Positions 55,982 to 64,000 of a DNA stretch of 64,000 nucleotides are shown in pieces; position 1 is the first letter of the stretch; each line of letters starts with the position of its first letter. The notes beneath the pieces were generated by a model. It searched no databases. It had not been told where the DNA came from and saw only the letters and a list, made by a program, of their open reading frames with translations. Position numbers and translations under genes: made by a program. The DNA is from an uncultured Pelagibacteraceae bacterium (GTDB taxonomy: Bacteria > Pseudomonadota > Alphaproteobacteria > Pelagibacterales > Pelagibacteraceae). The stretch spans positions 62,001 to 126,000 of the forward strand of contig CACASQ010000001.1 in NCBI GenBank assembly GCA_902535255.1. Reading direction: 5' to 3'.

Positions 55982-56544
55982 ATTTTTTTTAAGGTCTCCT
56001 CTCTTTTACACCCCTTTTTATACATGAGGTATCTAATAAAGTTTTTTTCATAATAATCTTGGTGATAATCTTCAGCAGGATAAAATTTATTGAATTTCCA
56101 AACTAAAGTTACTATTTTATTATTAAATAATTTTTCTAATTTTTTGAAAGATTTATCAATAAATTCTTTTTCTGGTTGTGTTTGAAAAAAAATCACAGAT
56201 CGATAGCTTTTTCCTTTATCGCAAAATTGTCCTGCAGAGTCAAAAGGATCAATATTTTTCCAATAAATTTCTAAAAGTTTTTCAAAATTTATTAGTTTTG
56301 CGTCGTATGTTATTTCAATAGCCTCTACATGACCGGTATCTTTATAAATAACATCTTGGTAAGTTGGGTTCTTTAAATGACCCCCAGAATAACCTGAAAT
56401 TGTAGAAGTAACTCCATGAATTTGATCAAATGACTCTTCCATGCACCAGAAGCATCCGCCAGCAAAATATGCTTTTTTCAGTTCTTGAGCGTTTGCAAAA
56501 GAACTCATTATAAAAATTGAAATAATAATAAAACATTTATTCAT
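55972..56544 (-). CDS. msrA: peptide-methionine (S)-S-oxide reductase
   Basis: AYFAGGCFWCMEESFDQIHGVTSTISGYSGG; YHQDYYEKN; signal peptide suggests export. Confidence 0.95.
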   Translation of the reverse strand: MNKCFIIISIFIMSSFANAQELKKAYFAGGCFWCMEESFDQIHGVTSTISGYSGGHLKNPTYQDVIYKDTGHVEAIEITYDAKLINFEKLLEIYWKNIDPFDSAGQFCDKGKSYRSVIFFQTQPEKEFIDKSFKKLEKLFNNKIVTLVWKFNKFYPAEDYHQDYYEKNFIRYLMYKKGCKREETLKKIWN

Positions 56545-56567
56545 AATTTGATGATATATTAATACGT

Positions 56568-56732
56568 ATGAAAGACGATGATCAAATTGTCATAGATAAC
56601 GATAATAAAAAAATTGATAATATTTGCGAAGAATGCAAAAATGAGGATGAAACTGTTAAGCAAAATTTGATAATGTATAGCTATAAAATTTGTAATAGCT
56701 GTAATCTTTCTAAAAGAATATTTCCTCTTTAA
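56568..56732 (+). CDS. 54-aa hypothetical protein with two CxxC pairs (zinc-ribbon-like)
   Basis: MKDDDQIVIDNDNKKIDNICEECKNEDETVKQNLIMYSYKICNSCNLSKRIFPL*; not in ORF list. Confidence 0.5.
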   Translation: MKDDDQIVIDNDNKKIDNICEECKNEDETVKQNLIMYSYKICNSCNLSKRIFPL

Positions 56733-57250
56733 ATTCCTTTAAATAAAATTAGTATTAAAAATAAGAAAAAAGCTTGAACTAACCAGGAAACAACTACTAC
56801 GCCAAAAGCTTTCCATAAACTATCGTAGTCTAAGGCAGATTTAACTGCTACCACCATACACGCTAACATCCAAAAAGCTGAGCCAACAAACGTCACTGTC
56901 ATTAGTTCTGGAGTTACACCAAAAACCCTAATTAGTCCCGGCGCGCTTGAAAATCCAATCGTTCTCAAAAGCTCTCCATGATCACTCTTAGTTTTATTAT
57001 CTCCAAATAATTTCACACCAACAAAATAAATTATGTAAGCCCAAACATACCAACTTAGTAAAGATAAAGCTGGAGCAATTAAAAAATTTGATGCTCCTAA
57101 ATGAATTGATCCTACGCCAGCTGCCAAACTAGACAAAACAACAACCGCACCAGCTTGAAAAGTTGCTTTTTTATCTTTTTCTACTTCCTCAAATAAATCT
57201 ATATCGATTTTGATAGCTCTAAATATTCTATTTAAAAATATATTTATCAT
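56729..57250 (-). CDS. YIP1-family membrane protein
   Basis: 173 aa multi-TM; IGFSSAPGLIRVFGVTPEL. Confidence 0.65.
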   Translation of the reverse strand: MINIFLNRIFRAIKIDIDLFEEVEKDKKATFQAGAVVVLSSLAAGVGSIHLGASNFLIAPALSLLSWYVWAYIIYFVGVKLFGDNKTKSDHGELLRTIGFSSAPGLIRVFGVTPELMTVTFVGSAFWMLACMVVAVKSALDYDSLWKAFGVVVVSWLVQAFFLFLILILFKGI

Positions 57251-57251
57251 T

Positions 57252-58046
57252 CTATTTTTTGGTAAACGGCTTTAATAAATTTAAAATCTTATTATGCAAA
57301 ATTTTATTAGATGTTGCTAGAATATTTCCACCATTTTCTGCTGGTTCATTCTTCCAATTTGTGATTATTGCTCCAGAGTTTTTTATTATTGGTATTAAAG
57401 GAAGTATATCATAAGGTTTTAAATTTGCCTCGATTACAGCGTCTACTCTGCCTTCAGCTAATAAACAATAATTAAGGGCATCAAATCCAGCTAATCTAAA
57501 TGACCAACCAAATTTTTTAATAACTTTACGTTGTTTTTCATAACTTAATGTTCCATGAAAATTACCAATTATCTTAACTGTATTTAAATTACTATTTTTA
57601 GATGATTTCAAAATAAATTTTTTTTTATTCTTATAACAATAAGATTTTTTTTTATCATTTATATAATATTTATCCAGTTCTGGAAAATTTGCTAAGCCTA
57701 ACAAAGATTTTTCTTCAAACGATAAACTTATTAAATTTGACCATGTAGGTGCTCCAATTACAAAAGCTCTTGTGCCATCTATTGGATCAATAGACCATTT
57801 GTAATCATTTGATGAAAATTTATCTTGAAATTCCTCTCCGATGATGGAGTCTTTTGGAAACTTTTTATTAATAAGCGATCGAATATATTTTTCAAACGCT
57901 CTATCAAAATTAGTTACTGGGTCAAAATCTTTTTTTAACTTCGATTTATTACCTACAACTAAGCCGGATTTAGATTTAATTTTATAAAATGAGTTCAACT
58001 TAGGTGGTAAATTTTTAAGAAAGTTGAATGACTTGTTATAATCCAT
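57252..58046 (-). CDS. inositol-monophosphatase family (histidinol-phosphatase-like)
   Basis: DSIIGEEFQDKF; WSIDPIDGTRAFVIGAPTWSNLISL; start taken at MDYNKSF. Confidence 0.88.
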   Translation of the reverse strand: MDYNKSFNFLKNLPPKLNSFYKIKSKSGLVVGNKSKLKKDFDPVTNFDRAFEKYIRSLINKKFPKDSIIGEEFQDKFSSNDYKWSIDPIDGTRAFVIGAPTWSNLISLSFEEKSLLGLANFPELDKYYINDKKKSYCYKNKKKFILKSSKNSNLNTVKIIGNFHGTLSYEKQRKVIKKFGWSFRLAGFDALNYCLLAEGRVDAVIEANLKPYDILPLIPIIKNSGAIITNWKNEPAENGGNILATSNKILHNKILNLLKPFTKK

Positions 58047-58081
58047 TATGTGTATATAGCTTAATTTTAAAAAAAATATAT

Positions 58082-58552
58082 ATGAAAATAACAAAAAAAT
58101 TTGAGCCTTTATTAGCTGGAATTGCTGCCTCAATTATAATAGGAGTATTATCATTTTTGAGCTTTGAGACATCCACAGGATTTTGGTTAATGTTCTCTTT
58201 TGGCTCTACAACTCTGATAGTTTTAATTTTTTATGAAAGTGAATTTGCTCAACCATCAAATATTTTTTTTGGCCACTTGTTAGGGATAATAGTGGGAATA
58301 GTGTTTAATAAATTTTTCGGCATATCATTCGTTACTCTTGGGTTAGCAGTTGGAGTAACTGTTACTTTGATGATGTATCTTAAAATAATTCATCCACCAG
58401 CGGCAGCAAACCCTCTGATAGCTTTGTTCGCTGATGTTTCGCTTAATTACATAATTTTTCCTGTGTTAGTTGGAAGTATTGTGATTATCTTTTTAGCTAT
58501 CGTAATGAATAGATTTATTTTTAAAAGATCTTATCCAAAAAAATGGTTTTAA
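58082..58552 (+). CDS. HPP family membrane protein
   Basis: IIHPPAAANPLIAL; SEFAQPSNIFFGHLLG; start taken at MKITKKFEP. Confidence 0.88.
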   Translation: MKITKKFEPLLAGIAASIIIGVLSFLSFETSTGFWLMFSFGSTTLIVLIFYESEFAQPSNIFFGHLLGIIVGIVFNKFFGISFVTLGLAVGVTVTLMMYLKIIHPPAAANPLIALFADVSLNYIIFPVLVGSIVIIFLAIVMNRFIFKRSYPKKWF

Positions 58553-59013
58553 TTTAAAAAAAATATTGCGCTATTTAAAACCAAGGCATAACCTGACCAA
58601 GATAAGTAAGGAATCATTAAAATAAAACTAATTCTGTCTTTAGCAAAATACTCTCTCATTAGTATTATTATAAAAATTAAGATTATTATTAGATTTAACA
58701 GAGCTAAACCAATCTGATGAAATCCAAAAAAAACTATTGTCCATGTGCTATTAAAAAAAATATGAATTAAGTATATTTTTAAAATTTTGCTATCAAATGT
58801 TTTTGTCCATATTTTCCAAATTGCTAAAGACATCATTAAATATAAAGTAGACCACACTGGTGCGAACACCCAACTAGGAGGGTTAAAGCTTGGTAGTATT
58901 AATTGTGAGTACCAAGGCTCTTTAAACGCTGATGTAGCATATCCTCCAACAGCAGGGGCTAAAAAGGTAATAAGTATTATTATGGCTAAAGATAAATATT
59001 TATTCTTTGTCAT
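58549..59013 (-). CDS. tspO: TspO/MBR family protein
   Basis: WYSQLILPSFNPPSWVFAPVWSTLYLMMSLAIW. Confidence 0.93.
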   Translation of the reverse strand: MTKNKYLSLAIIILITFLAPAVGGYATSAFKEPWYSQLILPSFNPPSWVFAPVWSTLYLMMSLAIWKIWTKTFDSKILKIYLIHIFFNSTWTIVFFGFHQIGLALLNLIIILIFIIILMREYFAKDRISFILMIPYLSWSGYALVLNSAIFFLN

Positions 59014-59034
59014 AATATAAGATATAACTAATTC

Positions 59035-59787
59035 ATGTCAGAAAATCAGAAAAAAATTTGGATAACAGGTGCCTCTAGTGGAATAGGAAAAGCTGTAGCT
59101 GAAAAGTTTGCAAAAGAGGGTTGGAGAGTTGCTATTTCAGCTAGAAGAAAAGAATTATTGGATGAATTGGCTGGTAATCAAAATATAACATCTTTTCCTT
59201 TAGATGTAACTAATCGTGATCAAATAAACAATGTATTCAAAAATATTTTAAATGAATTTGGTGACTTAGATATATGCTTATTTTCAAGCGGAACATATGA
59301 GCCAAAAGATGAGCAAAATATAGATCCTGATAAAATAAAAAATGTTATGAATGTAAATTTTTTAGGTGTGATTGATTGTGTAAAAGCTGTAGAAGATTTT
59401 TTTAAAAAAAAAAAATCTGGTCATATTTCGATTGTTTCCTCTATAGCAGGATATAGAGGACTACCTAATTCAAGTGGCTACGGTCCCTCAAAAGCAGCTT
59501 TAACCAATTTCAGTGAAAGTATTTATTTTGATTTTAAAAAATTTGGAGTGAGAGTTTCAATTGTTTCACCTGGATTTATTAAAACACCTCTGACTGATAA
59601 GAATGAGTTCCCAATGCCATTTTTAAAAACACCAGAATACGCAGCAGAAAAAATTTTTATTGGTTTAGTTAAAAATAAATCTTTTGAAATCCATTTTCCG
59701 AAAGGATTAACATTATTTTTAAAATTTTTGAGGATTTTGCCTTACAAAATTTACTTATTTTTAGTAGATAAACTTGTAAAGAGATAA
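59035..59787 (+). CDS. SDR family oxidoreductase
   Basis: IWITGASSGIGKAVAEKFA; SSIAGYRGLPNSSGYGPSKAAL. Confidence 0.92.
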   Translation: MSENQKKIWITGASSGIGKAVAEKFAKEGWRVAISARRKELLDELAGNQNITSFPLDVTNRDQINNVFKNILNEFGDLDICLFSSGTYEPKDEQNIDPDKIKNVMNVNFLGVIDCVKAVEDFFKKKKSGHISIVSSIAGYRGLPNSSGYGPSKAALTNFSESIYFDFKKFGVRVSIVSPGFIKTPLTDKNEFPMPFLKTPEYAAEKIFIGLVKNKSFEIHFPKGLTLFLKFLRILPYKIYLFLVDKLVKR

Positions 59788-60372
59788 CTAAAGAAGAGAC
59801 TCAACAAATTCCCAATTAATTAGTTTATCAAAGAAATTTTCTAGATAAGCTGGTCTTTTATTTCTGTAATCTAAATAATAAGAATGTTCCCATACATCGC
59901 AGCCTAATATGGGTTTCATGTTATGAATAATTGGATTTTCGGCATTAGGTGTTTTTGTAACGATAAGCTTATCTTCTTTCAGAGATAACCAACACCATCC
60001 AGATCCAAACTGAGTAATTCCAGCATTGATAAATTCTTCTCTAAATTTTTCAAAACTTCCAAAATCTTGTTTAATCTTATCCTCAATTCTAGATGGAACT
60101 TTTCCTCCACCGTTAGGTTTCATGCACTTCCAGAATAAATTATGATTCCAATGTTGGCTAGCATTGTTAAATATACCCACTTTTTTTTCATTAGATGATT
60201 TTTTTATTACTTCTTCTAATGACAATTTTTCATAATCAGAACCTTTTATAAAATTATTTAAGTTTGTAATATATGTTTGATGATGTTTACCATAATGTAA
60301 ATCCAAAGTTTGCTCTGACATGATTGGAGACAGAGCTGAATTATTATAATCTAATTTAGGAAGTTGAAACAT
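59788..60372 (-). CDS. sodB: superoxide dismutase (Fe/Mn)
   Basis: FQLPKLDYNNSALSPIMSEQTLDLHYGKHHQTYI; FGSGWCWL; DVWEHSYYLDYRNKRPAYL. Confidence 0.95.
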   Translation of the reverse strand: MFQLPKLDYNNSALSPIMSEQTLDLHYGKHHQTYITNLNNFIKGSDYEKLSLEEVIKKSSNEKKVGIFNNASQHWNHNLFWKCMKPNGGGKVPSRIEDKIKQDFGSFEKFREEFINAGITQFGSGWCWLSLKEDKLIVTKTPNAENPIIHNMKPILGCDVWEHSYYLDYRNKRPAYLENFFDKLINWEFVESLL

Positions 60373-60373
60373 A

Positions 60374-60898
60374 TTAGTTTTTTACAAACATTACAGTCAA
60401 TTCTGCAACTTTAATACCAAATTTAGTCATCGTCGCTCTATTTATTGCCACACGCTCATCTTGCATGAAAATCCAATCATCAAAAGTAATTTTAATATTT
60501 TTTCCTTTAACTGGGACAAGTAATACGTACTCAAATTTAAAAGCTGGACCGTATGAATAACCTTTTGCAGTTCCAACAACATCTGAGGCTGTACCTTCGT
60601 AATTATGCTCATCTATTTTTTTAATAGTCCATTGACGAGTTTGTCTTTCTCCGTCGTTCCAATCAAATACTTCGTCTAGAATTAATTGAGAACCATCCCA
60701 CTTCCCGTTTAAATCAGCTTTAAATTGTCTTGTAACTTTTCCAGATCTATTTTGTAATACTCCCCAGGCTTTAACATTACCTGATAAATAATTTTCGATA
60801 ACTAGTCTTGGTTTTTGATCTTTAAAATCAGTTGGTTTCATTTTATTTGCACATCCTGTTGTTAAAATTAGTAAAAATAGTCCTATAAATTTTTTCAT
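60374..60898 (-). CDS. DUF3833 lipoprotein
   Basis: Lipobox LTTGC; GVLQNRSGKVTRQFKADLNGKWDG..LDEVFDWNDGERQTRQWTI. Confidence 0.88.
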   Translation of the reverse strand: MKKFIGLFLLILTTGCANKMKPTDFKDQKPRLVIENYLSGNVKAWGVLQNRSGKVTRQFKADLNGKWDGSQLILDEVFDWNDGERQTRQWTIKKIDEHNYEGTASDVVGTAKGYSYGPAFKFEYVLLVPVKGKNIKITFDDWIFMQDERVAINRATMTKFGIKVAELTVMFVKN

Positions 60899-62085
60899 GA
60901 GAAATATCTATTAGACATAGAGAATTGAATCAAGTTAATGTTTTTTGACTTAAAGCCACCCTCGCAATAAGAAAGGTAAAATTCCCACATACGCTTAAAG
61001 CAATCATCAAAACCAAGTGGGCTAATTTTTTCCCAAACACCTAAAAAATTTTCCCTCCAATTAGCTAAAGTTCTCGCATAATCTTCAGAGTAAGTATTAA
61101 TTTTCTCTAAGTTTAAGTCGTTTTTTTTAATTAGATTTTCCATAAATTTAATTGAGGGTAAAAATCCACCAGGAAATATATATTTTTGAATAAAATCCTC
61201 ATTTCCACGATATCTTTCAAACAATTCATCTTTAATAACAATACCTTGAATAGCAGCGGTACCATTATTGTTTAAAACTTTTTTAATAGTGCCAAAAAAT
61301 TGGTCCATATATTTTTCACCGACAGCCTCTATCATTTCAATTGAAGCGACATGATCGTATTTTTCCTTCAGATCTCTGTAATCTAAAAACTTAACATTAA
61401 CTTTATTGTTTAACCCTGAGTCAAATATCCTTTTTTTTGTAAATTCGTATTGATTTTTTGAAATTGTAATACAATCTACACTTACATCATGATTTTTTGC
61501 CAAGAATTCAGCAAATCCACCCCAACCACATCCTATCTCTAAAACCTTGTTTCCATCTTTTATATTCATCAAATTTATGAGCTCTTGAAACTTATTTCTT
61601 TGAGCAATTTCTAAATCATCTTTTTCGTTTTTATAAATTGCACTAGAGTAAGTAAGAGATTTATCAAGCCACAATGAAAAAAATTCGTTCCCTAAATCAT
61701 AATGTTTTGAAATATATTTTCTACTTTTAGATTTTGTATTTGATGCAAATATTTTTTTAAGAAAATTTTTAATTTTTTGTAGTTTTAAACTTCCTGAAAA
61801 AGAATAGACAGTATTGATGTTTCTTGCTGTAAGTTCAATTAAATTTGTTAAATTTGAGGTATAAAAATCTTTTTTCATATGAGCTTCTCCTAAAGCTGAG
61901 CTTCCACCAAGAACAACATTCAAGTAAAAATTAGGATTATTAATTTTGATATCTGTGGATAGCTTGCTTTCTAAATCGCCAAAGTGAAAAACTTTTCCGT
62001 CATAATTGATAAGTTTAAGATTTCCTTGTGAAACCTTTTTTAATTTGTTTAGGACAAATTTTTCAGAAATTTTAATTAGACTCAT
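60895..62085 (-). CDS. cfa: cyclopropane-fatty-acyl-phospholipid synthase family protein
   Basis: HYDLGNEFFSLWLDKSLTYSSAIY; VLEIGCGWGGFAEFLA; IEMIEAVGEKYMDQFF; YIFPGGFLPS. Confidence 0.92.
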   Translation of the reverse strand: MSLIKISEKFVLNKLKKVSQGNLKLINYDGKVFHFGDLESKLSTDIKINNPNFYLNVVLGGSSALGEAHMKKDFYTSNLTNLIELTARNINTVYSFSGSLKLQKIKNFLKKIFASNTKSKSRKYISKHYDLGNEFFSLWLDKSLTYSSAIYKNEKDDLEIAQRNKFQELINLMNIKDGNKVLEIGCGWGGFAEFLAKNHDVSVDCITISKNQYEFTKKRIFDSGLNNKVNVKFLDYRDLKEKYDHVASIEMIEAVGEKYMDQFFGTIKKVLNNNGTAAIQGIVIKDELFERYRGNEDFIQKYIFPGGFLPSIKFMENLIKKNDLNLEKINTYSEDYARTLANWRENFLGVWEKISPLGFDDCFKRMWEFYLSYCEGGFKSKNINLIQFSMSNRYFS

Positions 62086-62846
62086 TAATATTCCTCGTAA
62101 CTTAGATTATTTCTTAATTTAACATCTCTTTTTCTATATATTGCTCCTTTTTTCCACAAAAGTAATGCTTCAAAATGTATCGAGCCAATAATTTTAAAAG
62201 TCATTAAAGGATATTTTAAAAAATTAACTATAAGTTGTGTGAAGCTAAATTCTTTTCTCTCTCCAGTTTGGGTAGCTGTTAAAATAGTTCCTACCGAGTC
62301 TGTTTGTTTGATAAAAACTGAAAGTTTATCATTGGGATTAAGTAATTTAAAATTATAGTAAGTTTCCATATCCATAAATGGTGATACGTAAAACTTTTTT
62401 TTACATTTCTGTGCTATATCCATGTTGTCTTTAATCTTGAAAATATAAGTATGCTGCTCATTAAAAGTATTTTTTACCTCATAAAAAATCGCTTTTAATT
62501 TATTGTCCTGGTAACAATAAAAAATACTTAAAGGATTAAACACATATCCAAAAATTCTTGGATAACAAAGTATTTTAACCCTATTAATAGCACCTTTTAT
62601 ATTTAGCTTACTAGTATTTTTTAGAACCCATTCTTTTAAGTCGCTTCCATCACGTTCACCATGATCTTTATCGTAAAAGCTAAAAATATTAAACTTATTA
62701 TACGAGAAAATACTAATTGATCTGTCCAGTTCCTTAATCTCATCTAAATCAACCAATAACGAAAAGGTTTTATATTTTAAAAAATGCCTTACAGGTTTAA
62801 ATCTTGTATGAGTTACTTCACCATTGTAAATACACGAGTTCATCAA
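62085..62846 (-). CDS. DUF1365 family protein
   Basis: IYNGEVTHTRFKPVRHFLKYKTFSLLVDLDE; YPRIFGYVFNPLSIFYCY; SPFMDMETYYNFKL. Confidence 0.92.
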   Translation of the reverse strand: MMNSCIYNGEVTHTRFKPVRHFLKYKTFSLLVDLDEIKELDRSISIFSYNKFNIFSFYDKDHGERDGSDLKEWVLKNTSKLNIKGAINRVKILCYPRIFGYVFNPLSIFYCYQDNKLKAIFYEVKNTFNEQHTYIFKIKDNMDIAQKCKKKFYVSPFMDMETYYNFKLLNPNDKLSVFIKQTDSVGTILTATQTGERKEFSFTQLIVNFLKYPLMTFKIIGSIHFEALLLWKKGAIYRKRDVKLRNNLSYEEY

Positions 62847-64000
62847 ATTTTAAAGTTATTTATCAAATCTATAGAAGATTTTAATCCATCTTCATGAAAT
62901 CCGTAACCAAAATAACTTCCACAAAACCAAGTTCTTTTTTTTCCTTGTATTAATCTTAGATCTTTTTGAAGCGCGGTATTATTTGAATTTAAATATGGGT
63001 GGGTAAAATTAACTTTTTTTATAATAGAATTTTCGTTAATTTTACAAATTGGGTTTAAAGTTAAAAAATAGTCTTTAGATGTATCTAAGTTTTGTAGTTT
63101 ATTTAACCAATAAGTAATGCATGTCTTCTCTCCATCTGAAACAGAATTCCAACTAGACCAGGCCCTTTTTTTGTAAGGCATTAATCTCTTATCAGTATGT
63201 AAATAAGCCTCATTATTTACGTAATTAAATTTTTCTAATATATTTTTTTCTTGTTCTGTTGGTTTTTCTATAATTCTTAAACTTTGATCTGCATGGGAAG
63301 CTAGTACTACTTGATCATAGTCAACATATTCGTTACCAATATTTATCCTGATATTATCATCGCTTCTAATTAACTTATCCACTTTATAATTTTTAAAAAT
63401 TTCTCCACTAATTTTATCTGTTACTTTTTTTACATAGGCTCTACTTCTATTTGAAACTGTGTACCATTGCGGCCTATTTTTGAATTTAAATAAACCATGA
63501 TTAGTAAAAAAATTTAAAAAAAATTTTAATGGCATTTCCTTTGCTTTATTAAATGGCATTGACCAGATAGCAGCAACCATGGGAATTAAGTGATACTCAA
63601 TGAAGTATTTTGATAACTTTTTTTTTTCAAGAAAATTTCCTAGAGTTTCCTCTTTAATTTCACTTTCAAGTAATTTTGGAGCAGTTTTATAAAATGAAAT
63701 TATCTCTTTGATCATATATAAAAATTTAAAGTTTAAAAAATTTAACTTATTGGCAAAAATACCTCCTAAACCACTTCCGCTATATTCAACATTTGTATTC
63801 TTAATTGATACAGAGAATGACATGTCGCTTTTTTCATAAGGAACTTTTAATTCATTAAAAAAATTTACCAAATTTGGATAAGTAACCTCATTAAAAACAA
63901 TAAAGCCTAGATCTACAGGAATAATCTTATCATCTTCTTTAATCTCATAGGTGAAAGAATGACCTCCAAAGTGATCATCTTTTTCGTATAGATCAACTTT
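62843..64000 (-). CDS. FAD-dependent amine oxidase-like protein (N-terminus beyond window)
   Basis: Frame stays open past the listed Met to the window edge (KVDLYEKDDHFGGHSFTYEIKEDDKIIPVDLGFIVFNEVTYPNLVNFF...); linked to DUF1365/cfa. Confidence 0.88.
   Translation of the reverse strand, partial: KVDLYEKDDHFGGHSFTYEIKEDDKIIPVDLGFIVFNEVTYPNLVNFFNELKVPYEKSDMSFSVSIKNTNVEYSGSGLGGIFANKLNFLNFKFLYMIKEIISFYKTAPKLLESEIKEETLGNFLEKKKLSKYFIEYHLIPMVAAIWSMPFNKAKEMPLKFFLNFFTNHGLFKFKNRPQWYTVSNRSRAYVKKVTDKISGEIFKNYKVDKLIRSDDNIRINIGNEYVDYDQVVLASHADQSLRIIEKPTEQEKNILEKFNYVNNEAYLHTDKRLMPYKKRAWSSWNSVSDGEKTCITYWLNKLQNLDTSKDYFLTLNPICKINENSIIKKVNFTHPYLNSNNTALQKDLRLIQGKKRTWFCGSYFGYGFHEDGLKSSIDLINNFKI

Noticed and set aside
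1-64000. CRISPR arrays, transposons, prophage, rRNA operon
   Set aside because: No regularly spaced repeats, transposase/integrase motifs, phage genes or rRNA sequence noticed in a manual read; poly-A/T tracts were attributed to base composition.

Overview
The window is AT-rich, densely packed alphaproteobacterial-type chromosome, probably SAR11/Pelagibacterales-like. That taxon is inferred from composition and gene content and was not tested. About 85 protein-coding genes, one tRNA-Met(CAT), several hairpin terminators and one GC-rich intergenic segment that looks like a structured RNA can be supported. Main blocks: (i) a polyamine/methylthioadenosine cluster (speD-speE fusion, fuculose aldolase-like class II aldolase, mtnA, a Pro1 tautomerase, mtnP, apt); (ii) a surface-sugar cluster with rfbB/rfbA/rfbC-like genes and a ColD/RfbH-type PLP dehydratase with Lys->His at the active site; (iii) a minus-strand run of eight small genes, mostly ~95-107 aa predicted dimeric alpha/beta-barrel proteins (two GYD, one DUF1330) plus a 4-TM protein and a secreted protein; (iv) a carbamoyltransferase/DUF5989/SxtJ trio; (v) a CADD/PqqC-like protein; (vi) an ammonium transporter with the decayed C-terminus of a second copy downstream; (vii) a ~12 kb light/oxidative-stress neighbourhood (two photolyase-family proteins, DUF393, DUF2256, MsrA, TspO, SDRs, Fe/Mn-SOD, DUF3833, Cfa-like, DUF1365, FAD amine oxidase). 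Strongest candidates for something under-described: the small-barrel operon, the dTDP-linked ColD-like pathway, the tautomerase in the MTA cluster, the possible domain-permuted photolyase, and two gene relics (SDR at 26503, Amt at 43449). No CRISPR array, transposase, integrase or rRNA was seen.
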